A DNA stretch of 64,000 nucleotides, from the NCBI GenBank assembly GCA_947561395.2, contig OX387193.1, positions 16,306,001 to 16,370,000 on the forward strand, written 5' to 3'. How positions within the stretch are numbered: the first letter of the stretch is position 1; each line of letters opens with the position of its first letter. This stretch comes from Buxus sempervirens (lineage: Eukaryota > Streptophyta > Magnoliopsida > Buxales > Buxaceae). The translations under genes and the position numbers were made by a program. The notes below the pieces were generated by a model. That model searched no databases, had not been told where the DNA came from, and worked only from the letters and a program-made list of their open reading frames with translations. Below are positions 32,014 through 44,364 of this stretch, piece by piece.

Positions 32014-35000
32014 TGTCAGCACCTCATTTTGCGCACCAGAAATGCTGAAAATGAAAACCATAATTGAAAAGTCAAACCCGAAAGGGTAAAAAAGTTGATT
32101 TTTTGATCCGATGCGAATTGACCAACAAACTTCATACCATTGGATAGAGGATTCCGATATGGTTCTAACGCAACTGAGTTTGCCCAAATCGGAGTCCAAA
32201 TGAAGATGTTATGAGCTGGTCATATATGGAAATAGCAGAAATTGACTTTTTGCTAAACCCCAGGTTGGCTGTCTGATCTAGTCCTATCAGAAAGAGCACT
32301 TTGACACGATTCCAATGCAACCAAGTTTGCTGGAATCGGGGCCCGGATAGGAAATTATGAGCAAAACCGGCTCCTGGAGAGCAGTTTTGACTTTTTGCTA
32401 AAAACTAAATCAGCGGCCCAACTTTATCCCGACGGATAGAGATTTCCGACACGATTCCAACGCAACTGAGTTTGCTGGAATCGGACTCCGAATGAATAAG
32501 TTATGGGCCGGTCAAACTTGGAAATAGTAGAAATTGGCTTTCTACTAAACCCCATATCAGCCGCCCAAACTTGTGCCAGCAGAAAGGGCATCTCGACACG
32601 ATTCTAACGCAACTGAGTTTGCTGGAATCAGAGTCTCGGATTGAAAGATATGAGCAAAACTGGCTCCGGGTAGCAGTTTTGCGCTTTTGCTAAAAATTTG
32701 ACTTTGCTGCTAAAATTTAGCTCAGTGGATATGGGATCTCAACCTGATTCCAACGCCACTAAGTTTGCTAAAATTGGATACTAGATGAAAGAGTTATGAG
32801 CAGTCAAAATCTTGGGAAAATCTGCACATGTGGCAAAGATCGGAGAAAGGACATTAAATAAAAAATCTAAGAATATAATAATATTATTTTGACAAATATC
32901 TAATTAAGAGATTTAAGATAAATAAAAAATAAAATAGAAGAAGGAATTCTGGCATATGAAGAATCCTTCAAGCATACAGCTAAGGACAAGAGGGGCAAAT
33001 CTAGAAAGTAGGTTTTTAAAAAAATAAAAAATAATAATAATAAAATAATATTTCAAAGATAAGATTGTATGGATTTAGTCAGATTCCAATTTTTTTTTTA
33101 TATCTGCACATGTAAGATATGTGGACTTGAACAAAAAGTTTTTCCCACTTTTGTATCTTTTAGTGCAATCTTGCTTTTTATTTCACTTTGAGTGCACTTT
33201 TCAATTTTTTTTATAAGAAAGGGGGCTACAGCCCCATTATGAGGACTTGTCTATTTGGTCATTGCTCTCTGGACCTCTCTGGCTCTCCTTTTCCTCTCTA
33301 ACTTGCTGCTGGCCCCCTTGAGCTCTGGTCTTTCCCACTCTTGTCCGACCTCTCCAATCCCTCTTCAATCTTTGGTTCCCTTTATTCCCACTCGTCCCTT
33401 TCATAACCAGTAACTCTTTGAAGTCATCTTCACCCACTTAAAGTCCTAAAAGTTCCTATATTGCCCTCTTGATTTCCATTTTCTTTCGTCCTTCAACTTC
33501 TAACCTTTTCAAGACAAGAAATAGTCCACAAAGAGTTCTTGGAGTTGCTGTCAAACGTCACAAAGGGGATCACACACCTCATCAAAACAAGAAGTAATAC
33601 CTAGGTGAGATTCCTATTGATCTTTCATTTGACATATATTGATATCGAGTTAATATAAGGGATTTTCCTTAACTTGTGTTAAGATGTATCTCTTTACATC
33701 TATTGCTTACCATTTTATTTCTCTTATAAGCAAGTGAGATTACATTAGTGAGAAGGAGATCTCTCATATGAAAGAAGTAAGAGTAGAGGAGAGTTCAATA
33801 CTAAATAAAAAGGGACTTGTGGTATTATCAACTAATTTCTCTTTTGATCTTGTACAATTGATTCATTTATAAGAGGGTTTTGTCCTCTTTGTGTGCACCT
33901 ATTGTAACCCTTAATGATCTCTCCCTCTTCCCCTTCAAGTAAAAATATGTCCTTTGCTATTTCTATGTGTTTGCATGCATATAATAGTTTTGCAACGGTC
34001 AAGCCTAGGATCGTATACTATTTTGTCTAATTTTTCAGCATCATGCATCATCTAATACATGTTATTCCCTTGAAGGAGTACGAAATAAGTTCTACATGTG
34101 CATATAAATGGCATCTTTGATATTAATATGTCTTTTATCTAATCTATTCGATCTCATGTAGTGGCAAAGCATATTTTCGCTTCTTATTTAGAAGAATGAT
34201 CTTCTTATATGTACATCATAGCTCATCTGTTGTTTTAGTATTTTAAAAAGGAAAAAATCCTCATGATATATTTTGGTTTATCCATGTAGCTTTTTGTACA
34301 CTAGTATATATGTATTTCTAAGTGCATCTCGCAAATCCATATTTTATCATTCATAGACATGCAATCATGTAAACAATCTAGTCATTTCCATTCATACTAT
34401 TCTTTGTTTTTACTTGGCTTACATATTAGTTTGTAAAGATCAAATAAGTACACATATATAGGTTGTTTAAGGATCGTGAAAATCAAGTCTTTTAGGCTTT
34501 TCACTTATGCTTCCAAGAGAAAAGGAGGAATCTCCTTTGCTGCCAAATTGGGACATCTGTTATCCTTGTTTAGAGTTCTTGAGATTGTGTGGAAATTGGG
34601 AAAACCAATTGTTTTAAAAGACCTCACGAAAAAGGCCATTTTTGGTCAAAGATTTGAATATCTATGAAGCTGTTCTGGAGCTTATAGAAGTTGGCGAAGC
34701 TTCCTGAAAGACTGGCGAGTGCAACTTTGTCTGAGAATGGGCCAACTTTGATTTCTGGGTTGAACCGCACTAGGTTTGCGGTCACACCCAAACCGCAGGT
34801 AAAGTGAGGTCAAGTCCCTTTGAACCCTTAAAACCCACTTCATGGACCGGGTCGGACCCAATCCGACCCGTTTTGATACAAGTTAAACCCATTGGGCTTT
34901 TAGATCATTCTAAGCCCATTTTAGTGGGCCTTCCAACGGGGCCCACTATCAGCCCGACCCACACCAAAGCCCGTTTCTCATAAATGGGTCATGGGTCATT

Positions 35001-35531
35001 CGGATAACTACCTAGGGGTCAATCCAAACCCATTGGGCCTTAAAAATCTTAAACCCACGTAATTTGCATGATTCAATTAATTCAAAACCAAATTAACCAA
35101 ATCCAACAAGGGTTACCCAATAACCTTTATGGGCCTTGGGCTCAATTAAAAGCCCAACTTGACTACCCATGGGCCTTCAAACGGGGCCCATATCCGACCC
35201 ACTTCACTTAAATGACTAAAAAGATAAAAATAAATAAAAGGGACTTGCACTTGCAAAAGTCCTTACCAGACTTAATCAGATACATGCTGGGTGAGTATAG
35301 TTGACTCAAACTAGGGTGACCCAAGGGACTCGCTAAACCAGCGGGGCGGACTGGGGTGTATTCGGACTTCCCTGAACCATAACTGAGCACTTAGCTAGAA
35401 TCTCAAGCCACAGACCAAGATAGATTAACTTAGGCACCCAGGTGTTCGCCTGTACCTTGTCAGGCAGTGGCGACTTCGGTATTCAATTCTTAGGAGTCAC
35501 GCACATGACACGTGCGATCTCACCGCGCACA
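32014..35531 (+). mobile_element. Solo LTR, gypsy type, 3.5 kb
   Basis: The solo LTR runs from TGTCAGCACCTCATTTTGC to ...ACCGCGCACA, flanked by TTGGG (32009-32013) and TTAGG (35532-35536), a 5-bp duplication with one mismatch. It has no gag, pol or primer-binding site, and no plausible gene; the small ORFs inside are not conserved. The first 0.8 kb holds a five-copy 146-bp array. The 3' third (34760-35200) has repeated GGGCCC/ACCCA words, matched in reverse in the solo LTR at 36620-39343, which is the same family in opposite orientation. It was formed by recombination between the two LTRs of a full element. Confidence 0.85.
32095..32830 (+). repeat. Five ~146-bp tandem units inside the solo LTR
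   Basis: The core AACGCAACTGAGTTTGC recurs at 32168, 32314, 32459, 32606 and 32751, giving spacings of 146, 145, 147 and 145. Copies are diverged. A single reverse copy lies near 39175-39205 in the related solo LTR. Confidence 0.85.
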
Positions 35532-35536
35532 TTAGG

Positions 35537-35790
35537 GGTAGTGGACTATTGTTCACCTTAGCTGGGGGTAGTGAACTAGCATCCTCCACTAAAGTGAGTA
35601 TCGGTGGGTAGTGTGTGCGGTTCACCTCAGTTGGGGGTAGTGGCCTATTGTTCACCCTAGCTGGGGGTAGTGAACTAGCATCCTCCACTAAAATGAGTAT
35701 CGGTGGGTAGTGTGTGCAGTTCACCTTAGTTGGGGGTAGTGGACTACTGTTCACCCTAGCTAGGGGTAGTGAATTAGCATCCTCCACCAA
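35537..35790 (+). repeat. ~98-bp tandem repeat, right part
   Basis: Continuation of the array at 31876-32013 after the solo LTR insertion. About two and a half more units. Confidence 0.92.
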
Positions 35791-36619
35791 AACCTGGAAA
35801 TTGAGATATCTTGTATGAAGAACAAATGGATATATGATTGTTTATAAATAGATGCCATGTACACTTAAGCACAGATATGCACCAATTGTATGGCACTAAA
35901 CTGTAATATTTTACTTATGATTTCAAATACCCGCATGTCATGATTCATTGGACAATATCGGCATAAACTATGTTTTCACCGAGCATGCATTTGTTGCTTA
36001 CTACGACATTCGTTTCACAGTTGTTTTACCATTTGATTTTCAAAGCTATCGACATTCGGTGTGAAGGACTGGACTGGGGACAGAGGAAAGGAAAAAAGCA
36101 ATTGGGTACAGAGAGGAAGACTACTATAGACCTTCTTAGGATTTTACTTTTGTTGTACATGTTTGTAGTTTCTTTTGGACATGTAACCTATAACTGAGAG
36201 GAGTGATTAGTCACCCACCATTTTGTAACAACCATAATAATTTTTGTAATTAACTTTGTAGTCCATGTGACTTGTTAGATTTCTCTTATACAAATGCACC
36301 TTTGATATGCACAAGCATCAATTGTATATCACTTGCACCTGTATTAGGAAAGTTTTTAAATTATTTGCATTTTATTGGGTCGAAAGACCGACCTGTGACG
36401 ACCAGGGGCAGGGGAATGCCTTAGAGAGGCATACCTGGTTTTGGGGCGTTACATGTTCAACTAAGTCTTTAGGGTATTTCATTTATATGTATGGTTTAGT
36501 TTCAATCTTGGACTTGTAGCATTTTGTAACTGAGATGTGTGGTTAGATGCCCCATTTTGTATTAGCCAAGTAGTATATGTACATAAACTTGTTTTCCACC
36601 ACGGGAATTTTGTTACTCT
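35791..36619 (+). repeat. LTR end sequence and partial duplicate
   Basis: No coding sequence. It ends a first time in TTTTGGGGCGTTACA at 36455. A diverged copy of the same tail then starts (CTTGTAGCATTTTGTAACTGAGATG near 36510 against ACCTATAACTGAGAGGAGTG near 36190), is interrupted by the solo LTR at 36620, and ends in CCGAGTCGTTACG at 39512. This looks like a tandem or repeated 3' LTR edge of the CTCGAG family. Confidence 0.55.
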
Positions 36620-39343
36620 TGTGCGCACGTCGTGATGATGATGATGCGCAACGCGAGGCGGGATGGCGATGAAATGTGCAAGGGAATGGAGGTATAAGGA
36701 GTCGCCACTGCCTGATGGGGTGCAGGCAGACACCTGGGTGCCCTAAGGATATCTATTTTGGTCTGCAGCTTGAGATTCCGGATAAGGTCTTGATTACAGT
36801 CCGAGGAAGTCCGTAGACACCCCGGTCTGCCCCGTCGGTTGATAGGTCCCATGTGCTTCTCTGGTTCGAGTCAACTTTGGTTCAACTCACCCTTATGTCC
36901 TACACCAGCATGCTCACTTTATTAAGTCTAAATGGGACCTTCAGAGGTGTGGGTCCCTTTTATTTTAATTGATTTTTATCTTTTTATCCAAATGATGTAG
37001 GTCTGATGTGGGCCCCGTTGGAAGGCCCATTGGATACCGAGTAGGGCCTAGATCAAGCCCAATTCCCATTTGGGGTTATGTAGGATAACCGAGCTTATTG
37101 AATTGGTTATTTGGTTTGGGGGTTGCTTATTTACATGAAATCTGTGGGTTTACTGGGCATAACCATAGAACAGGTGCGATTTGGAGGAATGACCTTATTT
37201 GGCCACTTTGGGTTATTTTTGGATCCAAGGGAGGAGGAGAGGAGTTATGACCTTACATTTTCCCTTGTGACCTAAACCCAAAGATGAAACAGGGACCTAA
37301 GGTGCCCTTGTTTTGGTTCTTTGAAAACCATCTCCATCTCACCAAATAATCAACAATTTGAACAATTCAAACATGTCAACAAATCCAATAACCAACTCAG
37401 TTTCGGCCAATCCATGCATGTTCACCCAATAATCAACAATTTAAACATGCCACTAAACCATATGAAGATCATGAGGAAATAGTGGAGGAAACAATGGGGA
37501 ACATCATCTCTCATGCCTGGTGCTAGTGGATTGGTCTTGGAGGTATGTGGGGTGAGAATGCATACCAAAACAGTGGCTGTTTGGGAAGAACAAAACATAA
37601 CAGCGGGTAGTTGGGGTGGAGGAGCATGGCAACGGGTTCCCTAGTTCATGATGCACGTGAAGGCATGGTATACTAGTCAAGTTCACTAGGACAAGGGAAA
37701 GGTAGTGCTGCTGCTGCCGCCGCCAGCAGCAGCTCCAAAATGGCTTGAATGCCTATTGATTTGTCATAAAACAAACATACTTCCTGGGGGTTCAGAACAG
37801 CAGCTACAAAAGGAAAGAAAGAATCATGCTCATATGTATAAGAACAGCAAGTAAACGGGGCAAAACTAGTGCACCCAACAGCAGCGTATTTGGCTTGGTA
37901 AAGGGGGGACAGCAACAGTTATAGGGGGGCATTAGCCATGGGTGCACGTGGATAAGCAAGACAGCAACCTTTTATGGGCAATTATGGAGCATGTTGTAAC
38001 CCCAACTAAGAACAGCAAGCAAAGAGATGGTACGGACATTAACAAAACACCCAAAAACAATTACAAGAAGAAGTGGGAAAAGAAGAAAATCAAGAAGGAA
38101 ATCTGGGGGTTATTATAGGGATTCATTAGATGAAATATGAGGAAACATGCTTCCTCTTAAAAGCCACTCCGATATGACCAAAACAGTGGCTCAAGTTAAT
38201 TAAGTGCTTGTGAACATAGCTTTCATTCTCCCATGGAGCTACGAGTGAAGTCTCCCTTACCCTTTGGAGACCTCAATGCTTATGGAAATGGGGCAATAAC
38301 ACATACAAACCACTAACAAAGCATGTCTGGACAGGAAAGAAGATTAGCTTTCTAAACATGGCAAAATACATCCATTTTTATATATGTGGGAAAGAACATG
38401 TTAAGGAGCAATACCTAGGGGTTTTACAACCCTTTGGAGGAGTGTGTGACCTACTGGAGATTGGAACAGTAGCTGGCTCCTTCCTTCAGCTTCCTAGCAA
38501 GACAAACCAGCTTCCTTAAAAGGGAGGTGGAGGGCTGGAGAGGCTTTTGGGAGTGGGTTTGGGAGGTGTTGGAGCCAAGAGAGGTGAAGAAGAGGGGGTT
38601 CGGAAGTTCAGGGAGCAAGGGAGAAGGAGGAGAAGCAGAAAAGACTAGCCCCCTGTCCCACTGTCCGAACTTGCCTTTTATAGCAAACAGGGACAAAATC
38701 GCATACTCAGAGCGGTTTTGCCTAAAATGAACAGTAACCGCACATACTGTGCGGTTTTGGTGAAAACCGCTGGTTATGTACAGTTTTGTCCTTGTCTTTT
38801 CAGTAATGATGAGGGGACAAATTGGTCAGACGCAGTCTGACGCACCACGCAACCATACTGTATGTGCAGTTGAATTTTCGGCGCCGCTTGCTCTAATTGG
38901 CTCGCGCGGGTGGTGGCCGAAAAAATCAACCGCACGCGACCGCATATTGTGTGCGGTTGCGGCAAATCTGAAAGATTTGCCCTTTTTCTCCCCATTTTTT
39001 GGTCGAGTTGATGGCTGAGGCGACTCAACCACCTACTCGGACAAATTAGACTTCCCCAATTTTTATTATTTCTTATTTATCTTAATTAGTTTAATTAATA
39101 TATTTTAACTTTTGACTGATTTGCCCCTGTGACTGTTTTACTCATATCTTTTTCATCCGAGCTCTGATTCCTGCAAACTTAATTGCGTTGGAACCGTATC
39201 GGGATGCTCTACCCATTGAGATAGGGTATAGCAATCAATTTAGACTCAGAGGGAAGTCTTCTTTTGCTCTTAAGGGTTTAGACCTGTCTTTTAGGGTTTT
39301 GCTTTCAGGCTTTTAGAGGGGTGCAAAAAATGAGGTGCTTACA
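36620..39343 (-). mobile_element. Solo LTR, gypsy type, minus orientation
   Basis: 2724 bp. In sense (minus) it runs from TGTAAGCACCTCATTTTTTGC to ...GTGCGCACA, with the perfect duplication ACTCT at 36615-36619 and 39344-39348. A TATA box GCTATAAAAGG lies on the minus strand near 38680-38690. Just upstream of it are self-complementary AACCGCACA-TAC-TGTGCGGTT (38736-38756) and related words near 38925-38960. R/U5 sequence at 36690-36830 matches the LTR of element B. No genes. Confidence 0.93.
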
Positions 39344-39512
39344 ACTCTTATACACATCCTTGATATGCACATGTATCAATTGTTCCACCATTGTTACTTC
39401 TACAGGAAAGTTTTTAATCTACCCATGTTTTATTAGGCCTGCAAGGTCTACATGTAATGATTGGGGATAGGTTAGTGCCTTAGATGGGCAGACCTGGTTC
39501 CGAGTCGTTACG
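39344..39512 (+). other. Remainder of LTR tail
   Basis: Continuation of the LTR tail interrupted by the solo LTR: GGTTAGTGCCTTAGATGGGC...CCTGGTTCCGAGTCGTTACG parallels GGGGAATGCCTTAGAGAGGC...GGTTTTGGGGCGTTACA at 36410-36455. Confidence 0.6.
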
Positions 39513-42500
39513 TGTAAACCCCTAGATTTTCCTAAAAATAAAATAAATAATTAAAGGATAAATTGTGGAGAAACTACTAAGAAATATAATAGTAGGGAAT
39601 TAAAGAGAGCTATAAAGGTTAAAATAGAAATTTAAAGAGAAAGGGTAATTTGGTCATTTTAATTAGTTAAATTCATGAAAGAAAATAAGATAATTAGTTA
39701 TTAAGTCAACAAATTCAACTAGACAAAATCTTAGCTTAGTTGGATGTAAAATAAGGAAATTAAGGCTTAAAGGGTAGGAAAAGGGCCTACTTATAATTAT
39801 ATAATTTAGGATCCAAAATTTAGGTATTTTGAGTGAATAATAAAAGTCTAATTACAATTTAAAATTAAGATGGAGATTAAGCACGAAAATCAGTTAGGAG
39901 ATCCATTAAAAGAGAATTAAAGGAGTTAAATTAAGGAGAATGATAGAACAGGGAATACACTTAGTATATTAGAATAAGCTAAACCTAATTAGAGTTGGAC
40001 TATTAGAGAGGCTATAAAATAGAGGTTTAAAGAGTGTTTTAGGTTTTGAAAATAAGTTAAAAGGAGAGGGAAATTCGTGCATAGGTGATAGGAGCCAAAA
40101 TAGAAGGAGAGAAGAGAGAAAAGAAAGAAGAAAATTAGAAAGATGTGCAGAGATGGCTGACCAACCAACTTCGAACGGCGAGCTAGGAGTATCCAACCGT
40201 TGAAATGAGCTGAACTTTTAGGATTTTGTTCTACTCATGGAAGACTTCAAATTGAACGGTGGCGATTTTAATTGGAGAAGTCTAAAGGGGTGCGGTTAAG
40301 CTCCAAAAACAGGCACAACCGAAGTTTCTGAAAAATTTGGGTTCATCATAAGGCAAGTAGCAAACCCTTGAAATTGGAGGAACTGCATGTTTTTCTCGTG
40401 ATTTTGATGTTTAATCGTATTGTTTTGAAGTTAGATTTCATGGGAAAAGCTTATTTGTTTATAAAGAATTGTTTGTGATTTAACTTTATTTTGGAAATCA
40501 AGAAAAGGTTGATCATGGTGAATTTGAACTTAAGAAGAAATTCAAGATAAGGAGAAAGGTGATAGGATTGGTTTAGGGTTGTCCTAGAACTAGTTTAGGA
40601 TGGAAATTAGATGTTTAGAATCAAAACAAGTAAATAGTATGTATAGAAAGTTCTAAAATTTCCGTAAATTGAAGAAAAACAATATTATAGTTGGAGCGCT
40701 CGATACACCGCTCGAGCGTTACATTAGGCGATAGGCCTTTGAAAAATAATAGAACTTGAAAACCTAACCGCTAGAGCAATCGCTCGAGCGACCTTTCGAG
40801 CGACCAACTGTCAAAAGTTTCAAAACTTGGGATTTGTGCCCAGATTCAATATCTAATGATTTTATTCGAATTTTAATGTTGTAACACCTGTAAATAGGGT
40901 AATTTGAGATGTAGGAAGTAACAGAATTAAATTCGAATAAAAGGGTAATTATTTGAGACAATGAATGTAATAAGAATCAAAGTAGACTAGTTAAGATAAA
41001 ACTATGCAGTCAAACCATTTTCACTAGGATTCTAGGTATGAAACCTAGTCTAACAAGTCATAGTAAACCTAAATTAACTTATGGAAAGAGTCAATAGCAT
41101 AACCTAAAGGATTCAGAGATTTAGGGTATTCGTTGGTAAATAAAGGACTTAAAAGTAAAGATTTTAGGATGAACCAAAATGTAGGATTTGGAGTAAACTT
41201 TGTAAGAAATAAAGAATAACCGGAATATTAAATTAGAAAGATAAATTAAGTATGCCCACACTAACATGACTCAAATCTGAACCTTTTAATTTAGAATTTG
41301 TGTATACTCTCGTACTTTTCTTATTAAATGATCTGGAACTTTGTTTAAGAACTGTTTAATGGTTATCTTTTGGTTGGACACCGTGGTTTTGGAAATTATT
41401 ACCGGACACAGCACTTGGGACATGGTTGTGATTATTGGTATGAGGTTTATCACTGAATATTGTATCTTTGAGTTAATCAAGGTTTTGATTGTGAGTTGTG
41501 TCTAGTGGACAATGCTTAGTATGGATCCATAGCTTAGCTAGGAAGTGAAAGGGAATTGGTTGGTAAGTTATTCTTGTTCGGAACTCCCCAGTATGCGGTT
41601 CGTCGTACTAGCAGGTATGGGCGACGTAAGCAGCAATCCTCGTCTGCTGCAAGTGCGGCCTGGTCTTATCCGAGGTTGCTATTGGTAAACGATTTTTATT
41701 TTGTTATTTAGGTTACCATCTGCATGCTTCAATGAGACATTGAAGCTCACAAGCTTTATATTGGTCATGTTGATAGGTTACTTGTGACTCGCACATTGGA
41801 GCTTGTGAGACATGGGAAAAAATCAATTTCATGATTTCCTCAATCATCACGCGGGATTAAATAAAACAAAGAGTCGCCACCATTCAATTTAGGTGTGAAT
41901 GGACACCAAAATATCAAATAAGCACAAAAGGCAAATTTTAGGGCAAAATATCCCTCCTAAAAAAAAACAACCAGAGATGGGTAAGGGGATTAAGTTATGA
42001 ACAGGGGAAGGTGTTAGGCACCCCTATTCATCCACACAAGGTGGTTGCCAGGTATTGTTCATGTTTAAAATAAAGGAAAAAGCTTGCTATAAAAATCACA
42101 CAAAATCACAAAAAAAGCAAAAATATATGGTTTTTTCATATGAATAGTCTGATTGATCCAAAACTATCAAACATGATCATACCATTCCTAGGGTTTCATG
42201 ATCAAAATAAAATTGAGATAAAATCAAATAAAATCAATTTAAAGTGAAAAATCCAAAAATCTGGCTTTAAACTAAATTCTAGAAAAATATGATTTTTATA
42301 AAATATTTCAAAATTGAACTTGAACAGTCCAGGATATAGATAAAGCCCAAATTTCACATTAAATCTGAAAATCAAAACCAAAAATACCCATGTTGATGAA
42401 GAACATCAAAAGGGGAGAATTTAGACCGTAGGGTCTTCTCTCAAAAAGGAAAAAACAATTTAAAAACCATATCATGAAACCCTAGAATTTATTTTCAGGC

Positions 42501-44359
42501 TTCTGGATCCAGATCTACCATATTGATCATGATAAATCCAGGATCTTAGCCTAAAATCACAAAATTCACGAAAACAGTGCTGTAGGTGCAAAAGTGGCAA
42601 AAATCCAAATTTTAGCAAAAAGTGGGGATCTCATGCTATAAACACCATAGATTCATGTTATTTATTCAGATATATCATAAAAAGCATTAAAACATGATCA
42701 GGATATTTACAACAGCCACATCTCACAGATTAGAGCACATGAGGGTCTACCCTACGGATCCACATGTTCCCCTTTCCCCTAGTTCTCTCTTCACGTTTTA
42801 CGGTTAGAGAGACTCTTGAGGTACTTAGAGATAGGTTTGGTTACACAAACACAATCAGAGGCCTCATTCTATGAAAAAAAGAAAAAAACAGATATAGGGT
42901 TCTATTCTAGGGATCCACCTGTTCCCCTTTCCCCTAGTTCTCTCTTCACGTTTTACGGCTAGAGAGACTCTTGAGGTACTTAGAGACAAGTTTAGGAATA
43001 CAAAAACAGATATGGCCTTATTCTACAGCAATAGAGATGATCCTATTACTTCTAGAATTGAAGACAGAAAATAAAAAGGAATAGGGGACTTACTTGGATT
43101 GAGCAGGCAGGCAGCAGGAGTTCTTTCTCTTCTCTTGGAGCTTCTTAGAATTCCTTGGACTCAAAATTTCGTGGCCCTTAGCTAGAGGAGAGAGCCTCTA
43201 TTTATAGACACACCCAGGGGCATGGTTGGTCCAGAAGGATATAGCCTGGTCTTTAAGATAGAGTGAAATACAGAGATAATGCCCATCCATAGCCAACCAA
43301 GGTGGCTTCAGCGAATAAAATACTTAATTCGCTTGTTTAAATATATATTGGACTAAAGATAAAGCTTGGAAATCGAGAGAAGGACAAAACTCCCACGTGT
43401 CTTTAGTGACCGTAAATGATTTACGGTCCAACGGAGACCGTATTGTTACTACGGGCGCGCCTGTCCGTAGATAATTTTCGGGCGTGACTGGCCCGTGAAG
43501 AAAATACAGGCAAAGCCTGTTTTGTCAATTTTTATGCATTTTTGACCTGTTTTAAGCTCTAATTACATGTTTTTATTACTTTCTCATTTTGTAGTGCAAT
43601 TTGGGGTGTCTACAGAGCTATGATTTGGCCGTACTTGTGGATCACTTGTGATTTGCACTTGCGCTGGTATTAGACGTAATTGTTGTGGGTCCATTAATCT
43701 TTGATCGGATTGGTATGGCCTCCATGGAAGCGGTGCCCTTTATGGGATTTTATTTTTACTGTGGATTGTACTCGCCAACCCATGCGTGGGTGGTCCGCGT
43801 TGATGGTTGACGGAAGAGATGGTAGTGACTGCAGGTGCGGGCTCCATCTATGATGTAAGTTGTGATGTGGCGAACTATGGGGGCAAGAATATCTTATTAA
43901 GTGGTTTCAGTTCATGAGTCCTATTATGTCACATGTATTTGTTTTGGATTGGTAAATTGTTATTGTTATATCATTGTATTATCATGGTTTTGGTTTTAAC
44001 GTTCACCTCATGACTATCTTTGCAAATCATTATGGCCTGTTTTTACTTCATGCATCTACTACTTGTTGAGATTTATTCTCACTCTGGTTTCTCCCCATTT
44101 TTCAGGTACTCTTGGTTAGGACTTCATATTGTGGGCTAGTTGTAGCTGGGTAGTCTATGTAGATGTAGGTTGCTCATGTAATTGAAATCCTTGTATAACG
44201 TATTCATTTAATAAAGAGAATTTGAAATTAAGTTTCCGCATTTACTCTGATTATAAAGTTAGAAAAAGTTTTAAATTATCCAGTTTCTTTAGTAGCTTTG
44301 TTTAATTACCATAACACCTCGGGTTTAGGAATATATGGACCCGGAACTGGGGCGTTACA
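39513..44359 (+). repeat. LTR of CTCGAG family (plus), hosting a nested solo LTR
   Basis: The LTR runs from TGTAAACCCCTAGATTTTCC to ...CTGGGGCGTTACA. It has a TATA box GGCTATAAAATAG (about 40010-40020), a leader, then CGCTCGAGCG-type words at 40690-40805. A solo LTR is inserted at 41804-43614; without it the LTR would be about 3.0 kb. Flanks TTACG (39508-39512) and TTACA (44360-44364) are a possible duplication with one mismatch. It is tail-to-tail with the related LTR at 44365-46184. No coding sequence. Confidence 0.65.
41804..43614 (-). mobile_element. Solo LTR (1.8 kb), minus orientation, nested
   Basis: In sense it runs from TGTAGACACCCCAAATTGC to ...CCCATGTCTCACA, with a perfect GAGCT duplication (41799-41803; 43615-43619). 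A minus-strand TATA box CTATAAATAGAGG lies near 43193-43205. Upstream of it is the palindrome GACCGTAAATGATTTACGGTC (43408-43428, broken only at its centre), with further ACCGTA words after it. GGCGACTCTTTG and the reverse of GTTAGGCACCCC mark R/U5. A duplicated segment of about 155 bp (GGATCCACATGTTCCCC...) occurs at 42757 and 42911. Confidence 0.94.
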
Positions 44360-44364
44360 TTACA

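Noticed and set aside
31876-35790. Regularly spaced repeats considered as a CRISPR-like array
   Set aside because: Units are contiguous tandem repeats without unique spacers, in plant nuclear DNA, interrupted by a solo LTR.
37504-39032. Several ORFs of 60-85 residues within the 36.6-39.3 kb region
   Set aside because: All are inside a solo LTR with perfect target duplications, overlap on both strands and lack recognisable domains.
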